NCBI GenBank assembly: GCA_963575745.1
Contig: CAUYUJ010018704.1
Span: 160,634-224,633 of the forward strand
Direction: 5' to 3'
DNA length: 64,000 bases
Origin: Prorocentrum cordatum
Taxonomy: Eukaryota; Sar; Dinophyceae; Prorocentrales; Prorocentraceae
The position numbers and the translations under genes are program-made. A model generated the notes under the pieces. It was given only the letters and a program-made list of their open reading frames with translations. It was not told where the DNA came from and did no database searches. This document shows positions 41,890 to 52,434 of the stretch, in pieces. Positions within the stretch are counted from its first letter, which is position 1. Each line of letters opens with the position of its first letter.

Positions 41890-42430
41890 ATGACGTTGTT
41901 TCTCATTTTTCTTCTAGTTCGAGGGACTTTCTGCGGAACTCACGTCATCCTGACCCCAAGCGCGCGAGAAAGTTGCCTCCCAGCGCACCCCCAGGAACCT
42001 CCAGCTCGTGAGCCTCGAACTCCTGATCCTCACCCTCCTGACCCTCACCCGCCGCACCACCGCCGCCCGCTCATCCTCACCCTCGTCTCTGAGCCCAGGC
42101 GCGCACCCCCACTTCTAAGTACAGTCCCGTTTTTAATACATGCTCCGCCTTAAACATGCAGGGAAATAGAATTAAACAACGATGAGTTCATGCATACACT
42201 TCTTCATGAATTAATCATGTATTAAAATCTTATATTTTTGAAAAAAAAACCTATGTGTTAAAAACTGCCCTGCACGGAACCTCCCGAGCAACCGCAGAGC
42301 GGCCAGCCAGTCACAGCCTGCTCGGACTCCATCCAGGAGGCCTCTGCTGTTTCGGGAGGGCCTGGAGGTATGTTGGCGACCACGCGAGAACCCCGCCGCG
42401 CCGCCTGGTACCCTTGCTTGCGCCGAAATT
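41890..42430. other. no identifiable gene
   Basis: Includes tandem CCTCACCCTCCTGACCCTCA sequence at about 42028-42050 and an AT-rich stretch at 42150-42270. No motif recognised. Confidence 0.25.
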
Positions 42431-42436
42431 GCTGAG

Positions 42437-42535
42437 AGGGGGAGGAGGGGGAGGAGGAGGAGGAGGAGGAGGAGGAAGAGGAGGAGGAGGAGGAGGAGGA
42501 GGAGGAGGAGGAGGAGGAGGAGGAGGAGGAGGACG
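42437..42535 (+). repeat. (GGA)n microsatellite
   Basis: About 32 GGA triplets with one AAGAGG change. Confidence 0.95.
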
Positions 42536-42774
42536 AGTGTAAACCGAAGAGTCATCAACGATGTTGGAGTAAAGCCTCCTCGGATCTGCGCGGGGGGACC
42601 TTGTCGGACCCTCCGAGTGGCTCGCCGTGGCCGGGAAAAGAGGGGCGGTGCCGCTGTCCACGGCGGTGCTCCGGACGGTCCGTCGCCTTCCCCCTCTGCC
42701 CGGCGCCTCCCTGTTCCCCCCTTGTGCTGCCGCTATGTGTTTGCGTATTCCCTCTCTTCCTGTTTTTTTTTCGG

Positions 42775-42900
42775 TGGTGTATATCTCTATATATATACAC
42801 AAACAAACAAACATAAGCATACACATAAGCATAAGCACACACACACACACGCATATATGTGGTATAACCATACATATATATATATATATACATATGCTAG
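42775..42900 (+). repeat. (TA)n/(CA)n dinucleotide region
   Basis: TCTCTATATATATACAC, AAACAAACAAACATAAGC, ACACACACACACACGC and ATATATATATATATAC in succession. Confidence 0.85.
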
Positions 42901-43129
42901 TGGCCTCTCAAGCTGCATGCGTCTTTGCACAGCGTGTGTCCTCCGCCCCCTCCTCCTCGATCTCCTCGTCCCCGCCCCTCTGCCGTGCATGCGTTCGACT
43001 GTTGGTGGCGCTTCAACGGTGGCTTCCTGCGTTCTCTGTCGAGCGAAATCCGGAGTGGGTTTCGAGAAAGCTTTGCGTGAGGTCAAGTGTGCCTTTTGAG
43101 AGCAGAAATCACGTGGCACTGACTGTACA

Positions 43130-43462
43130 GGGTCCGGCTTGAATAAGGAACACTTCCTTCTCAAAAGGGGCTCGGTCGTTCCTTTGGTTTGCATGCGCTA
43201 CGCTACCTTTTGGGCGGCGAGCCCCCTGGTGTTCCCTCGGACTTCCTAGACTCTCTTTGAGAAAAGGGGCTCCCTTCCTAATTTGTCGTTCCTTGGGCCA
43301 GGCCGAATCCTGTATTGATTACCTGGTGGCGCCCCAGAGGGCCGGCTCCGTGTTCCTTGATTGTTTCACAGCTTGCCACAGGTTTTCCTCAGGTCTTCGA
43401 TGGGAAATCGAAGCTTCACCGATTGGAAAACGGGGCCTCGTTCCTCATTTAGGGTTCCTTAG
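43130..43462. mobile_element. MITE H relatives
   Basis: AAGGAACACTTCC ... GGGGCTCGGTCGTTCC, then CACAGGTTTTCCTCAGGTCT, CGATGGGAAATCGAAGCTTC and GGGGCCTCGTTCCTC, ATTTAGGGTTCCTTAGG. These are MITE H modules, more complex than the 180-bp copy at 59037-59217, with a TGGTGGCGCCCCAGAGGGC segment in the middle. Confidence 0.5.
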
Positions 43463-43655
43463 GTGGCGCCCCAGATCCACCGCCAGAATATGTCCACATC
43501 CACCGCTTCGGAGTCGTGCCCTGGAATCTCGAGGAGCAGTGGATATGGATATCTGCCCGCCCGCGTGAGCGGGCAGATATCCATATCCGCCGCTCCCCGA
43601 GTCCTCGCAACACGACCCAGCAGCAGTGGATATGGTTAAATTCTGGTGGCGCCCC
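43463..43655. mobile_element. foldback flanked by GGTGGCGCCCCAGA
   Basis: The inner hairpin AGTGGATATGGATATCTGCC / GGCAGATATCCATATCC is near-perfect. Arms extend outward (CCAGAATATGTCCACATCC ... GGATATGGTTAAATTCTGG). GGTGGCGCCCCAGA stands on both sides as a direct repeat. Confidence 0.7.
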
Positions 43656-43689
43656 AGAGGGCTGGGTCCGTTTCTGGAGACGGGCCTCT

Positions 43690-43800
43690 CGTCCCGAGTC
43701 GTTCCTGGCAGGCCCCGGGGCCCGGCCACCGGAGCCCCCCCCCCCCCGAGGCCGAGCATCCCCACACCCATCCCCCGGGGTCGTGTTTTTTTTGTTGCGG
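43690..43800. repeat. repeat Y, single unit
   Basis: AGGCCCCGGGGCCCGGCCAC and CCGAGGCCGAGCATC match Y units elsewhere. Confidence 0.5.
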
Positions 43801-44130
43801 CGCGGGGGGTGTCCGGGCCGTGGCGGCGGGGAGTTCTCCCTGGAGGCACAAAGAGGAGAGGCAGGGTTCAAGGCTCGATCCGCGATCCTCGACCTCGAAC
43901 TTCGAATCTCGGTCCAAGTTCGAGCCGAGCACGTCCTGGGCCCACCCATCCCCTTGTCGTGATCTTTGTTGCGGCGCGAGGGTGTCTGGGCCGTGGCGGC
44001 GGGGAGGTCCCTGGAGGCACAAGAGGAGAGGCAGAGTTCAAGGCTCGATCCGCGATCCTCGACCTCGAACTTCGAGTCTCGGTCCAAGTTCGAGCCGAGC
44101 ACGTCTGGGCCTGCTTCCCCCTGCCCGCCT
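43795..44130 (+). repeat. tandem duplication, about 170 bp
   Basis: GGCCGTGGCGGCGGGGAG, GTTCAAGGCTCGATCCGCGA and CGGTCCAAGTTCGAGCCGAG each occur twice, about 170 bp apart (for example at about 43868 and 44037). Confidence 0.8.
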
Positions 44131-44132
44131 TT

Positions 44133-44345
44133 CTAGGCCTCCTGGATGGGGTCCGAGTAGATGGGGTCGGAGGATCCCGCCGCATCGCCGATGCATCGGC
44201 GATGCGGCTCGATGTGGAGACCGTGTTTCCCCACGCCGACGTCGCCGATGCATCGCCGATGCATCGCCGATACATCGCCGATGCATTGACGATGCGATGC
44301 GATCCTTTCACCCCATCTACTCGGACCCCATCTAGGAGGCCTCAA
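44133..44345. mobile_element. MITE N, copy 1
   Basis: AGGCCTCCTGGATGGGGTCC then GAGTAGATGGGGTCGGAGGA at the left, CACCCCATCTACTCGGACCC then CATCTAGGAGGCCT inverted at the right. The core is repeated GATGCATCGCC. About 210 bp. Confidence 0.75.
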
Positions 44346-44822
44346 TCCTTGCGAGGCCGCCAGCTCAAGGTGCAGTGGTGGCTCTAATGGTGCAAACGGT
44401 GACGCTATGGCGCGCTCTCGAGGTGCTCTCGGCTAGGGACGTCTGTCTCGAGACGCTTGCGATCTGGCAATATACGCTCAAACACGTCACTACCAACGAC
44501 ACCTACCTCACTTACCATACGGGATTAGCCAGTAGGTACTTTCTCCTCCTCGTCCCTCCCTCCTCGTCCTCCCCCTCCTGCCGTTTCTGCCGTTTCTCGC
44601 TACGCAGCGTCTTGTCGTGCGCCCCGCGGGCGCGGAGCGCTCCGCAGCGGCCCGTCAGGGCCGTGCGGGCACTCAGACGGCGGCCCCGGGAACCCGACCC
44701 CGAGGGAGGGGAGGACCAGGGACCAATAAAATCACGGAGGGGGAGGAAGGGGCCGGGTTTTCAAAAAGGAAAGGAAGAGGGCCCGCCAGGGCCCTCAGCG
44801 TGCGCCGCGCGCGGCCGCCCAC
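44346..44822. other. no gene assigned
   Basis: Ordinary sequence up to about 44530, then GC-rich. A minus-strand frame at about 44570-44700 reads ARGAHDKTLRSEKRQKRQEG and could continue the Cys-rich ORF to its right, but the junction is not visible. Confidence 0.2.
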
Positions 44823-45074
44823 TCAGGCAGCGCGGCACGGCACGCGGCCAGGCCGTCGGCCTCTTCGTGGGCCGGCGGCCGCACGGCAGTTCGCGCACCA
44901 GAGGTGCTGCTGGCCTCCGCAGTGCGCGAACCCGCAGTGCTCGGCCCAGTCGTACAGGTCGAAGTTGCACTGCCTGGCTCTGCGGCCCTCGGAGCTGTGC
45001 TGCTCGCCGCAGACGTGCAGGTCGCCTTGGTGCAGCTTGGCGCTGTAGTTCACGATGTGGCTCGGCTCGATCAT
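44823..45074 (-). CDS. short Cys/His-rich protein or first exon, family unknown
   Basis: Minus-strand ORF of 83 codons starting at ATG 45074 (preceded by GACCACC). It reads MIEPSHIVNYSAKLHQGDLH, then a Cys/His/Trp-rich segment with LYDWAEHCGFAHCGGQQHLW and CANC. The cysteine spacing suggests zinc binding, and the composition is unlike the low-complexity ORFs around it. The tail after CANC (Arg/Gly-rich) may be intron read-through. The start sequence ATGATCGAGYCGARCAC recurs upstream at about 45280 and, without the ATG, at about 45380, so a small duplication covers the 5' end. No family is recognised. Confidence 0.35.
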   Translation of the reverse strand: MIEPSHIVNYSAKLHQGDLHVCGEQHSSEGRRARQCNFDLYDWAEHCGFAHCGGQQHLWCANCRAAAGPRRGRRPGRVPCRAA

Positions 45075-45104
45075 GGTGGTCTTCTCCTCCTCTTATTTGG
45101 TTCC

Positions 45105-45208
45105 CCCCTCCCTCTTCCCTCCCCTCCCTCCCTCCCTCCCTCCCTTTCTCTCCCTCCTCCCCCCTCCCTCTTCCCTCCCCTCCCTCCCTCCCTCCCTCCC
45201 TCCCTCCG
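45105..45208 (+). repeat. (CCCT)n microsatellite
   Basis: CCCTCCCTCCCTCCCT runs with CTTCC interruptions. Confidence 0.9.
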
Positions 45209-45209
45209 A

Positions 45210-46275
45210 TGATGCGGGTAGTGGTAGTGGGTAGTCGGTTGGTGGCCTTCGGCTGATAGTCAGTTGGTGAGCTGTGGTGTTCGACTCGATCATGGTGGTC
45301 ATCGGCTTACAGCATGAAATATGGCGTCGATCCTGTGGTACTCGACGCAGTCGCATTCATTGATGAGGTGGTGCTTGACTCGATGGTCCTCATCATGTGA
45401 TGCTCGGCTCAGACGTGCTAGTCGTCGGTGGTGGCGGGAAATGCTGGCTGAGTGGTAAGTCGTTGGAAAGCTCCCCCGCCATTGTATCTGCTTTTTGTGC
45501 GTGCTGGTCAGGGTCGCTGGGCGATCGGCTTGTTGCTGGGGTTGTGATGTGGGGCGTGGGCGCACATATGAGGCCTCCATGCACCGACTTCAAGTGGGGT
45601 TCGCGGCGGCCCCACCTCGTCCCGCTATGGCTAGGGGTCACGGTGCCCTCGGTGGGGGCGAACCCCAGGCCTGGTGCTTGCGTTCTGTCGGTGTGGGATG
45701 TCTCGGCTGTCCTGCGCTTCGCCCAGTGGGCGCTCGGGTAGCACCTCCTCCGCCATGGGGATGGTGGGGGTGGCGAGCTAGGGCGGACCGCGGGGGCGCA
45801 GGTAGTGGACGTCTTCCCCCCTCTGCCCCTCACCATCCCCCCTGGTGGGCGCGGGTAGTACTCGTCCTTCCCCCCCACCCTTCGAGCCCGTCTCGAAGTT
45901 TGATCCAAGCCTCACCAGGGCAGCGTTGACTTGTAGAGGTGTGGTGGGGCATACCAGGGATGTGGTAGTGGTCGATGAGTGGCGCGGTATGTTCGTAGCA
46001 GTCGCCCACCGTCTGGCCAGCTGGTATCCACTGAGTTGTATACGTACGATCCATGCCAAAGTACATACTGCAAAACGTAGCGACTTGTGCCTGGGGTCTT
46101 CCCACGCATTCGGGCCTCCACCTCCTCATCCTCCTCCTCCTCCTCCTCCTCCTCCAGTCTGCTGGGCGCCTTCTTCCCTTCGACGATCGAGTGGGCTCCC
46201 CTCTCCCCGCCTCTCCAGGGGGCGGGCGAAGCCCCGACCTCTGCCTCCACCGCCCTCCTGCTTTTCATGCTTCTA
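45210..46275. other. no gene assigned; local ACTCGATCATGGTGGTC duplications
   Basis: Repeated GACTCGATCATGGTGGTC-like segments at about 45285 and 45376, related to 45062. The rest shows overlapping ORFs without motifs, and a CTC run at 46122-46155. Confidence 0.3.
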
Positions 46276-46278
46276 CCC

Positions 46279-46443
46279 TTACGTCGGGCATGTCCCTCTA
46301 CAGGAGCAGTATTGAAGAATAGTATAAGAGAATTAGTGTGGGGACGATTGCACGTGTTTTTCTTCTGGCTATTTTTGAATATGGTTTGACTATTCGTTGT
46401 TTTTCATCCAAAATCCGCCTGTAGGAGGACATGCCCGACCTAA
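46279..46443. mobile_element. MITE A, copy A9
   Basis: TTACGTCGGGCATGTCCCTC then TACAGGAG at the left, CCGCCTGTAGGAGGACATGC then CCGACCTAA at the right. Interior AGTGTGGGGACGATTG and GGTTTGACTATTCG. Confidence 0.85.
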
Positions 46444-46494
46444 TTCTACCCGCTCCTTCCGACCGACGGGTAGTGGTAGTCGGCGGCACCCCAA

Positions 46495-46700
46495 CACATC
46501 AACATCATGTGTGCATCGCTTCCCCCCCAGGGGCGACGCGCGCACCGAGAAGTCTTAAAATACATGCGTCGTGGCGGCCGCTTTCTGGCCGTACCGCTCG
46601 GGAAACGATGTACGGCAAGATGGGTTATACTATCTGTTCGGGTCGGACGCACGCCTCTGAGGAGGACGCATAGTACTAGTGTGTCCTTGTGCGTCCCAGG
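46495..46700. repeat. repeat U, copy 2
   Basis: GGGGCGACGCGCGCACCGAG, TGCGTCGTGGCGGCCGC, CCGCTCGGGAAACGATGTAC and GAGGAGGACGCATAGTACTA match 17780-17998. Confidence 0.65.
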
Positions 46701-47900
46701 TACCCAGACCCCCGACGTCGTGATTCTTTCACAACGTCGACCCCCAGAGGTCTGGACCCCTTCCCCGGGACCAGTTTTTCGTCCTGAGCCGTTTTGTTGA
46801 CGGTCCTGAGGCCTGGTGAGGGCCTGTGGAGGCCGAAAATGCCGAAAAACCTTCAGTCGCAATTTTTTTTCAACGCGAGGAGGTCTGGGCAGCGCGATGG
46901 CCGCTTGCACCGCAACCGCCAGGTATACACGGGTCCCCTCCAGCTCAGAGGCCTGGCGTGTGCGGCCTCGGCGCCCTCGACCCCCAGAGGTCTGGACCCC
47001 TTCCCCGGGACCGGTTTTTCGTCCTAACCTTTCGCCGGAGTGACCTTTGGTGCGGGCACAGATGGGTCCCCAGATGGCTGGAAACGAAGCAGGGACAGCG
47101 GCTTGCGCGCCCAGATTTGGTCCCCCCGCGGCCCCCAAAAAGCCGCGCACCAAAGGCCACTCTTACCCAGGGTCACTCTTGCGTATAGCCGACTGGTGAG
47201 GGTCTCTGGAGGCCGAAAGTGGCGAACAGAAACCTTCAGTCGCACTTTGTTTCACACAACGCGAGGAGGCCTGGGCAGCGCGCGATTTTTTTCACAACGT
47301 CGACCCCCACAGGTCTGGACCCCTTCCCCGGGACCGGTTTTCCGTCCTGAGCCGTTCTGTGGACGGTCCTGAGGCCTGGTGAGGGTCTCTGGAGGCCGAG
47401 AATGGCGAACAAAAACCTTCCGACGCAGTTTCCTTCACACGACGCGAGGAGGCCTGGGCAACGCGCGATTTTTTTCACAACGTCGACCCCCACAGGTCTG
47501 GACCCCTTCCCCGGGACCGGTTTTCCGTCCTGAGCCGTTCTGTGGACGGTCCTGAGGCCTGGTGAGGGCCTCTGGAGGCCGAGCATGGCGAACAAAAACC
47601 TTCCGCCGCAGTTTCCTTCACACGACGCGAGGAGGCCTGCGCAGCGCGCTGGCCGCCCGCACCGCAACCGTGGACGGTCCTGAGGCCCGGTGAGGGCCTC
47701 TGGAGGCGGAAAGTGGCGAACGAAAACCTTCCGTCGCAGCTTTCTTCCGCACGACGACCGGTGAGGGCCTCTGGAGGCCGAAAGCGGCGAACAAAAAAAC
47801 CCTTCCGCCGCAGTTTCCTCCACACGACGCGAGGAGGTCTGCGCAGCGCGCTGGCCGCCCGCACCGCAGCCGCCAGGCATCCCCACGGGCCCCCCCTCCT
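46700..47900 (+). repeat. repeat Y tandem array (about 183-bp units)
   Basis: Units contain CGTCGACCCCCACAGGTCTG, GACCCCTTCCCCGGGACCGG, CCTGAGGCCTGGTGAGGGCC, TCTGGAGGCCGAAAATGGCG and TTCACACGACGCGAGGAGGC. CGTCGACCCC starts at about 46736, 46977, 47298 and 47481 (the last two 183 bp apart). Partial units follow to 47880. Confidence 0.8.
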
Positions 47901-47904
47901 CGGC

Positions 47905-47972
47905 CTCGGCGGCGGAGGAGGAGGAGGAGGAGGAGGAGGAGGAGGAGGAGGAGGATGAGGAGGAGGAGGAGG
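47905..47972 (+). repeat. (GGA)n microsatellite
   Basis: About 20 GGA triplets with one GATGAGG interruption. Confidence 0.95.
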
Positions 47973-48139
47973 CCTGGCGTGAGTGCGGCCTCGGCGCCCC
48001 CACGGGAGGCCCGGCGCACGGAGGCCCCGGGGCCCGGGGAGGGGGGCCTGCAGCTGCCCCCGACGGTTCCCCGATCTGCTGTTTGACGCTGTGAAGGACG
48101 ATCTTCCTCGTTTTCTTCTTTGTTGTTTTTTTCTAGATT

Positions 48140-48208
48140 TTCTCTTCGATCCGATTATTATCATTATTATTAGTATTATTCGTATTATTATTACTACTAC
48201 TACTACTG

Positions 48209-48249
<41 letters not shown>

Positions 48250-48306
48250 GCTGCTGCTGCTACTACTACTACTACTACTGCTACTACTACTACTACTACT
48301 ACTACT

Positions 48307-48383
<77 letters not shown>

Positions 48384-48597
48384 TACTACTACTACTACTA
48401 CTATGGCTATTATTCTTATTATGGCTGCTATTATTTTTACTACTATTATTATTATTATCATTATTATTATCATTATTATTATTATTATTATTATTATTTG
48501 TATTCTTATTATTATTATTTGTTATAGTATTCTTATTATTATACTTATTATTATTTCTTATTGTTATTATTATTATTCTTATCATTATTATTGTTGG
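48140..48597 (+). repeat. compound ATT / ACT / ACG triplet array
   Basis: TTATTA, then TACTAC with TGC variants, then pure ACG (48306-48380), TAC, and degenerate ATT. Long ORFs are artefacts. Confidence 0.95.
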
Positions 48598-48675
48598 AGG
48601 CCTCGCGCGGCGCGCAATATAGCTTGATCTTCTAGACTACACGCCTGCTCCGTACGATATAGGTCGGCGTTCGCG

Positions 48676-48785
48676 CGGCGATGCTCCGACGTACGTCCCG
48701 CGTGAATCCGACGATACTCCGACGTAGATCCGGCGAAACCCGACGTGAATCCGACGTAATTCCGACGTGGACCCGACGTAAATGT
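48676..48785 (+). repeat. CCGACGTnnAT tandem repeat
   Basis: Seven or eight units of 11-15 bp such as TCCGACGTAGATCC, CCCGACGTGAATCC and TCCGACGTAATTCC. Confidence 0.7.
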
Positions 48786-48814
48786 GGTTTCAAGCTGCCG
48801 TGGAAGCATCGCGA

Positions 48815-49515
48815 CAGGAGGTCTCCCGCCGTTGTCGGCCTCCAGGGGCCCTCGCCGGTCCCGTGGACGGTCAAGTACGACCCGGCACGAGAAGCAGGCC
48901 CCGAGGACCCGGTGGGGATCTCCGGGGGGCACCATGCGGAACATACCAAGACATCGCATTGTCTTGGCTGACGCCCTCGCGTCCTGAGGAGCGGGGCGCT
49001 CCAGAACTGGCCGCGCCTTCGGGGGCCGAAGGAGTTGGCATATGTCTTCCCCGGTGGGATGGCGGCGGAAAAGGCCTGCGGGAGCCGGCGGGATGAAACC
49101 GGAGGCGGCGGCTCTCCTGGCAGAGGCCGGCGGAAGGCTGGCGGAAGCCCGCGGAAGTAAAAATCGGTTGCCCAAGCCCAGAGATCCAACGTGTTGAAAA
49201 AATGGAGACGGGCATTTTCACAGTTTCCGGCCTCCAGGGGCCCTCGCCGACCTCCAGGACCGCCAAAAAACGACCCAGACTCAGGATGGAAAACCGGTCC
49301 TGGGGAACGGGTCGAGACTTCCGGGGACCCTGTATTCAAAAATCACAACTTAAGACCTTTGGGAAGCTTGAGCTTCAGGATTTCTGGAAGTGGCCGACCA
49401 AATCACGGCGGAAGGTTGGAGGTAATTTTCGGCCCCCAGGGGCCCTCACTGGTGCCGGGGACTGCAAGGACGGCTAGCCCGGGGAAAAAGCCGGTCCTCG
49501 GGACGGGGCCCAGGC
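48815..49515. repeat. scattered repeat Y half-units
   Basis: GGCCTCCAGGGGCCCTCGCC occurs at about 48838 and 49230, and GGCCCCCAGGGGCCCTCACT at about 49431. Each is followed by a GGACGG/GGACCGCC-type sequence and a GGAAAACCGGTCC or AAAAAGCCGGTCCT motif. No gene is convincing between them. Confidence 0.5.
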
Positions 49516-49661
49516 TTCTGTGGAGCCACGCTGATGAAGCATGCACTGGATCCGGTGACTGGGCACGGAGAGGTGTGAACGGAATGAGACGTGCAGAACG
49601 GACCGTGGGAATTGGCAAGCGGGCTATTGAGTTTCGGCAGCACCCAAGCATATGATTACCT

Positions 49662-50560
49662 ATAGGACCACCCTTCGAGTGATAAGGAGGTTGTGGGGGG
49701 GAAAGGGGGGGGAACCAACATCTGACTCAATCGATCTCACTAATCGCACTCAACGGGACACCACGGGACACCTCGGGGCACCACATCGATCTCAGTATCG
49801 ATCCCACTCAACGGGACACCACGGGACACCTCTCGATCTCACTATCGGTCTTACTATCGATCTCACTATCGGTCTCACTCAACGGGACACCACGGGACAC
49901 CTCGGGACACCACATCGAATCTCACTATCGATCTCTCGATCGATCTCACTCAACGGGACACCACGGGACGCCACGGGACACCACGGGCCACCACGGGACA
50001 CCTGTCGATCTCACTATCGATCTCACTCAAAGGGACACCTCGGGACACCTCGGGGCACCACATCGATCTCAGTATCGATCTCAGTATCGATCTCACTCAA
50101 CGGGACACCATGGGACACCTGTCGATCCCACTATCGATTTCACTTTTTGGGACACCACGGGACACCACGGGGCACCACATCGATCTCAGTATGTATCGAT
50201 CTCACTATCGATCTCACTAGCGATCTCACTCAAAGGGACACCACGGGACACCACGGGACACCGCGAGCCACCGCCGGACGGACGGACGGGCGGGCGGGGG
50301 AGAATCATTTGTTTTGACTTGGCCCTAGCAACGGCGGACACCACGGGACAAAACGGGACACCGCGGGACACTGCGAGCCACCTGACGGGCGGGCGGGCTA
50401 GAATCATTTGTTTTGACTTCGCCCCAGCAACGGCGCGTTCATTCCTCTCGCGCGCCCACGCAGCTTCGCCTCGCCCGCACGCACGACACGAACGAAACGA
50501 ATCGATTTCCCGGCTGGGGGTCTCCGTTTCACTGCGGTCTCACACCCCAACCTCCGATAC
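49662..50560 (-). mobile_element. element D2 (inverted copy of D1)
   Basis: On + it begins CACCCTTCGAGTGATAAGGA then GGTTGTGGGGGGGAAAG, followed by ATCGATCTCACTATCGATCT and CAACGGGACACCACGGGACA arrays. It ends CGAATCGATTTCCCGGCTGG, GGGTCTCCGTTTC and CACACCCCAACCTCC. Block order and ends match D1 in reverse, but the arrays are shorter and arranged differently. Confidence 0.75.
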
Positions 50561-50564
50561 TACT

Positions 50565-50735
50565 CAGGAGGGAAAGAAACACACAGACACAATGAATCGT
50601 CGATTCCCCCGAAAATATTGGAACATATGGGAAGTGGGGGGGAGACACAAACCCAGAAACTATGAGAACATTTTTTTTTTTTTTTTTTTTTTTTCTCTCT
50701 CTCTCTCTCTCTGTGTCCTTGGGCCCTCTTCAACT
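50565..50735. repeat. repeat B, copy 4
   Basis: CTCAGGAGGGAAAGAAACAC, AATGAATCGTCGATTCCCCC and GTGTCCTTGGGCCCTCTTC, with a T-run and (CT)n inside. Directly adjoins D2. Confidence 0.7.
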
Positions 50736-50737
50736 AC

Positions 50738-50878
50738 TTCTTGCGTCGTCGCCCCAGGGGCGACGCGCGCGCTCGGAGCTCTTCTATTTAGTACACTCTC
50801 GGTCGCAAAAGCGTTTGTTGGCCACACCGCCCAGGTAGCGGTCTGCGGATCTGCGGTCAGGCGCGTGTCTCTGCTGCA
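50738..50878. repeat. repeat U, rearranged copy
   Basis: TGCGTCGTCGCCCCAGGGGC then GACGCGCGCGCTCGGAGC resemble the left part of U. The right part is diverged. Confidence 0.4.
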
Positions 50879-51050
50879 TTCAGGAGGAGAAACAACACAC
50901 GGACACACTTAATCTTCGCTTCCCCAGAAAATATTGGAAAATCTGGGTAGTGGGGGGGGGGGAGACAAAACAACCCAGAAAATATGGTAAAGTATGGGGA
51001 ATCGTTTTATTTGTGTCTATTTATTTGTGTGTCCCAGGGCCCCTTCATTT
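50879..51050. repeat. repeat B, copy 5
   Basis: TTCAGGAGGAGAAACAACAC, CTTCGCTTCCCCAGAAAATA and TTGTGTGTCCCAGGGCCCCT. Confidence 0.7.
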
Positions 51051-51171
51051 ACATCTGCTCCGCTCGGGCGTGCGCCTTCCAGGGGGGGCGCACGGGGATC
51101 GTGCGCGTGCTCTTCTTGCGTCCTAGGGGGCGTGCCGCGTGGCTTCCACTTGGTCCCCCCCTCCGAAGGAG

Positions 51172-51300
51172 ATGCCGCGGCCGAGCCCGCTCCTCTTCTG
51201 CACCCCCGCGCCCGCGGCGGCGCAGCCCGCGGCCTTGGACGAGGCCGTGCGCCGCCGCGCGCCGTCTGCTTCGCCGTCGGTCGTCGCGGCCGAGGTCGTC
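51172..51300 (+). CDS. possible exon, unassigned
   Basis: An ATG at 51172 opens MPRPSPLLFCTPAPAAAQPA then ALDEAVRRRAPSASPSVVAA before running into GTC-repeat sequence (poly-Val). The composition is exon-like. No family or acceptor site recognised. Confidence 0.18.
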
Positions 51301-51339
51301 GTCATCGGGTTGGCGTTTGTCGCCGCGGCCGCAGTCGCC

Positions 51340-51485
51340 GTTGGCTGTCGTTCTGCATCCGTCGTCGTAGTCGTCGTTTGTTGCTCGTCGTTTTCGGTCT
51401 GCATTCGTCGTCGTTCTGCATTCGTCGTCGTTGTTCTGCGTTCGTCGTTGTCGTCGTTCGCCGTCGCTCATCGTTCGACGGCGTC
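51340..51485 (+). repeat. degenerate GTCGTC/GTTCTGC repeats
   Basis: CATCCGTCGTCGTAGTCGTC, GCATTCGTCGTCGTTCTGC and GCGTTCGTCGTTGTCGTCG. Confidence 0.7.
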
Positions 51486-51574
51486 GTTTTGTTCACCCCT
51501 GAGATTTGAAATTGCAATCAAAATGCATTACCAGTCAGGCTTGACTCCACATAGAAGCACGTGCCCCACCATAA

Positions 51575-51990
51575 ACTGCTCTACACAACTCTGCTCTACT
51601 CTACGCTACCCTACTCTACTCTACTCTACGCTGCTCCACTCTACACCATTCTACTCTACTCTATTATACGCTACGCTACGCCACTCCACTATACTTTACT
51701 ATACCCTACTCTACTTCTACTTCACTCCACTACTCAAGCATACCCGACTTTACCCTACCATCTACCCTACTCTGCGCTACTCTACTCTGCTCTACTCTAC
51801 CCAACCCTACTCCACGCTACCCTAACACAGGGTACTCTACCCTACTCTGCTCTACTCTACTCTACTCTACTCTACTCTACTCTACTCTAGTCTACTCTGC
51901 TCTATTCGATTATAGTCTACGCTACTCTTCCCTACTCTACTCTACCCTACTCTACTGTACTCTACTCTACTCTACTCCACTCTACTGAAA
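51575..51990 (+). repeat. (CTACT)n satellite
   Basis: Pentamer CTACT/CTCTA with point changes over about 415 bp, and pure at 51850-51895. Confidence 0.9.
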
Positions 51991-52074
51991 GATGGGGTTC
52001 GTGTGATTCGTCAGACGGCGGTAACCTCCTCACATCCTTCTCTGTTGTTCCTCAGCCAGGGCGGCTTAGTCACA

Positions 52075-52430
52075 TTGAGACCCACTCATACTCAGTCATG
52101 CTCAGACTCACTCACATCCAGACTTTACTCAGGTTCACGCACACTCCGACTCACTCATACTATGACTCACTCACACTCGTACTCATTCACAGTCAGACTC
52201 ATTCACACGCAGACTCATTCATACGCGGGAGCCATGCATTCAGATGCACTCACACTCCGACTCACTCATTCAATGACTCACTCACACTACTCAGACTCGT
52301 TCACAGTCAGATTCATTCACACTCAGACAGTTTCATACTCAGATTCGGTACGCTCAGATGCACTGAGACTCCGACTCACTCATACTTAGAATCACTCGCC
52401 CACGGGCCTACTCACGTTCAGACTGACTCC
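52075..52430 (+). repeat. CACTCAGACT minisatellite
   Basis: CTCACTCATACT, TCATTCACACGCAGACTC and CTCAGACTCGTTCACAGTC units: the complement of the TGAGTC arrays at 11295-11915. Confidence 0.85.
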
Positions 52431-52434
52431 CCCT

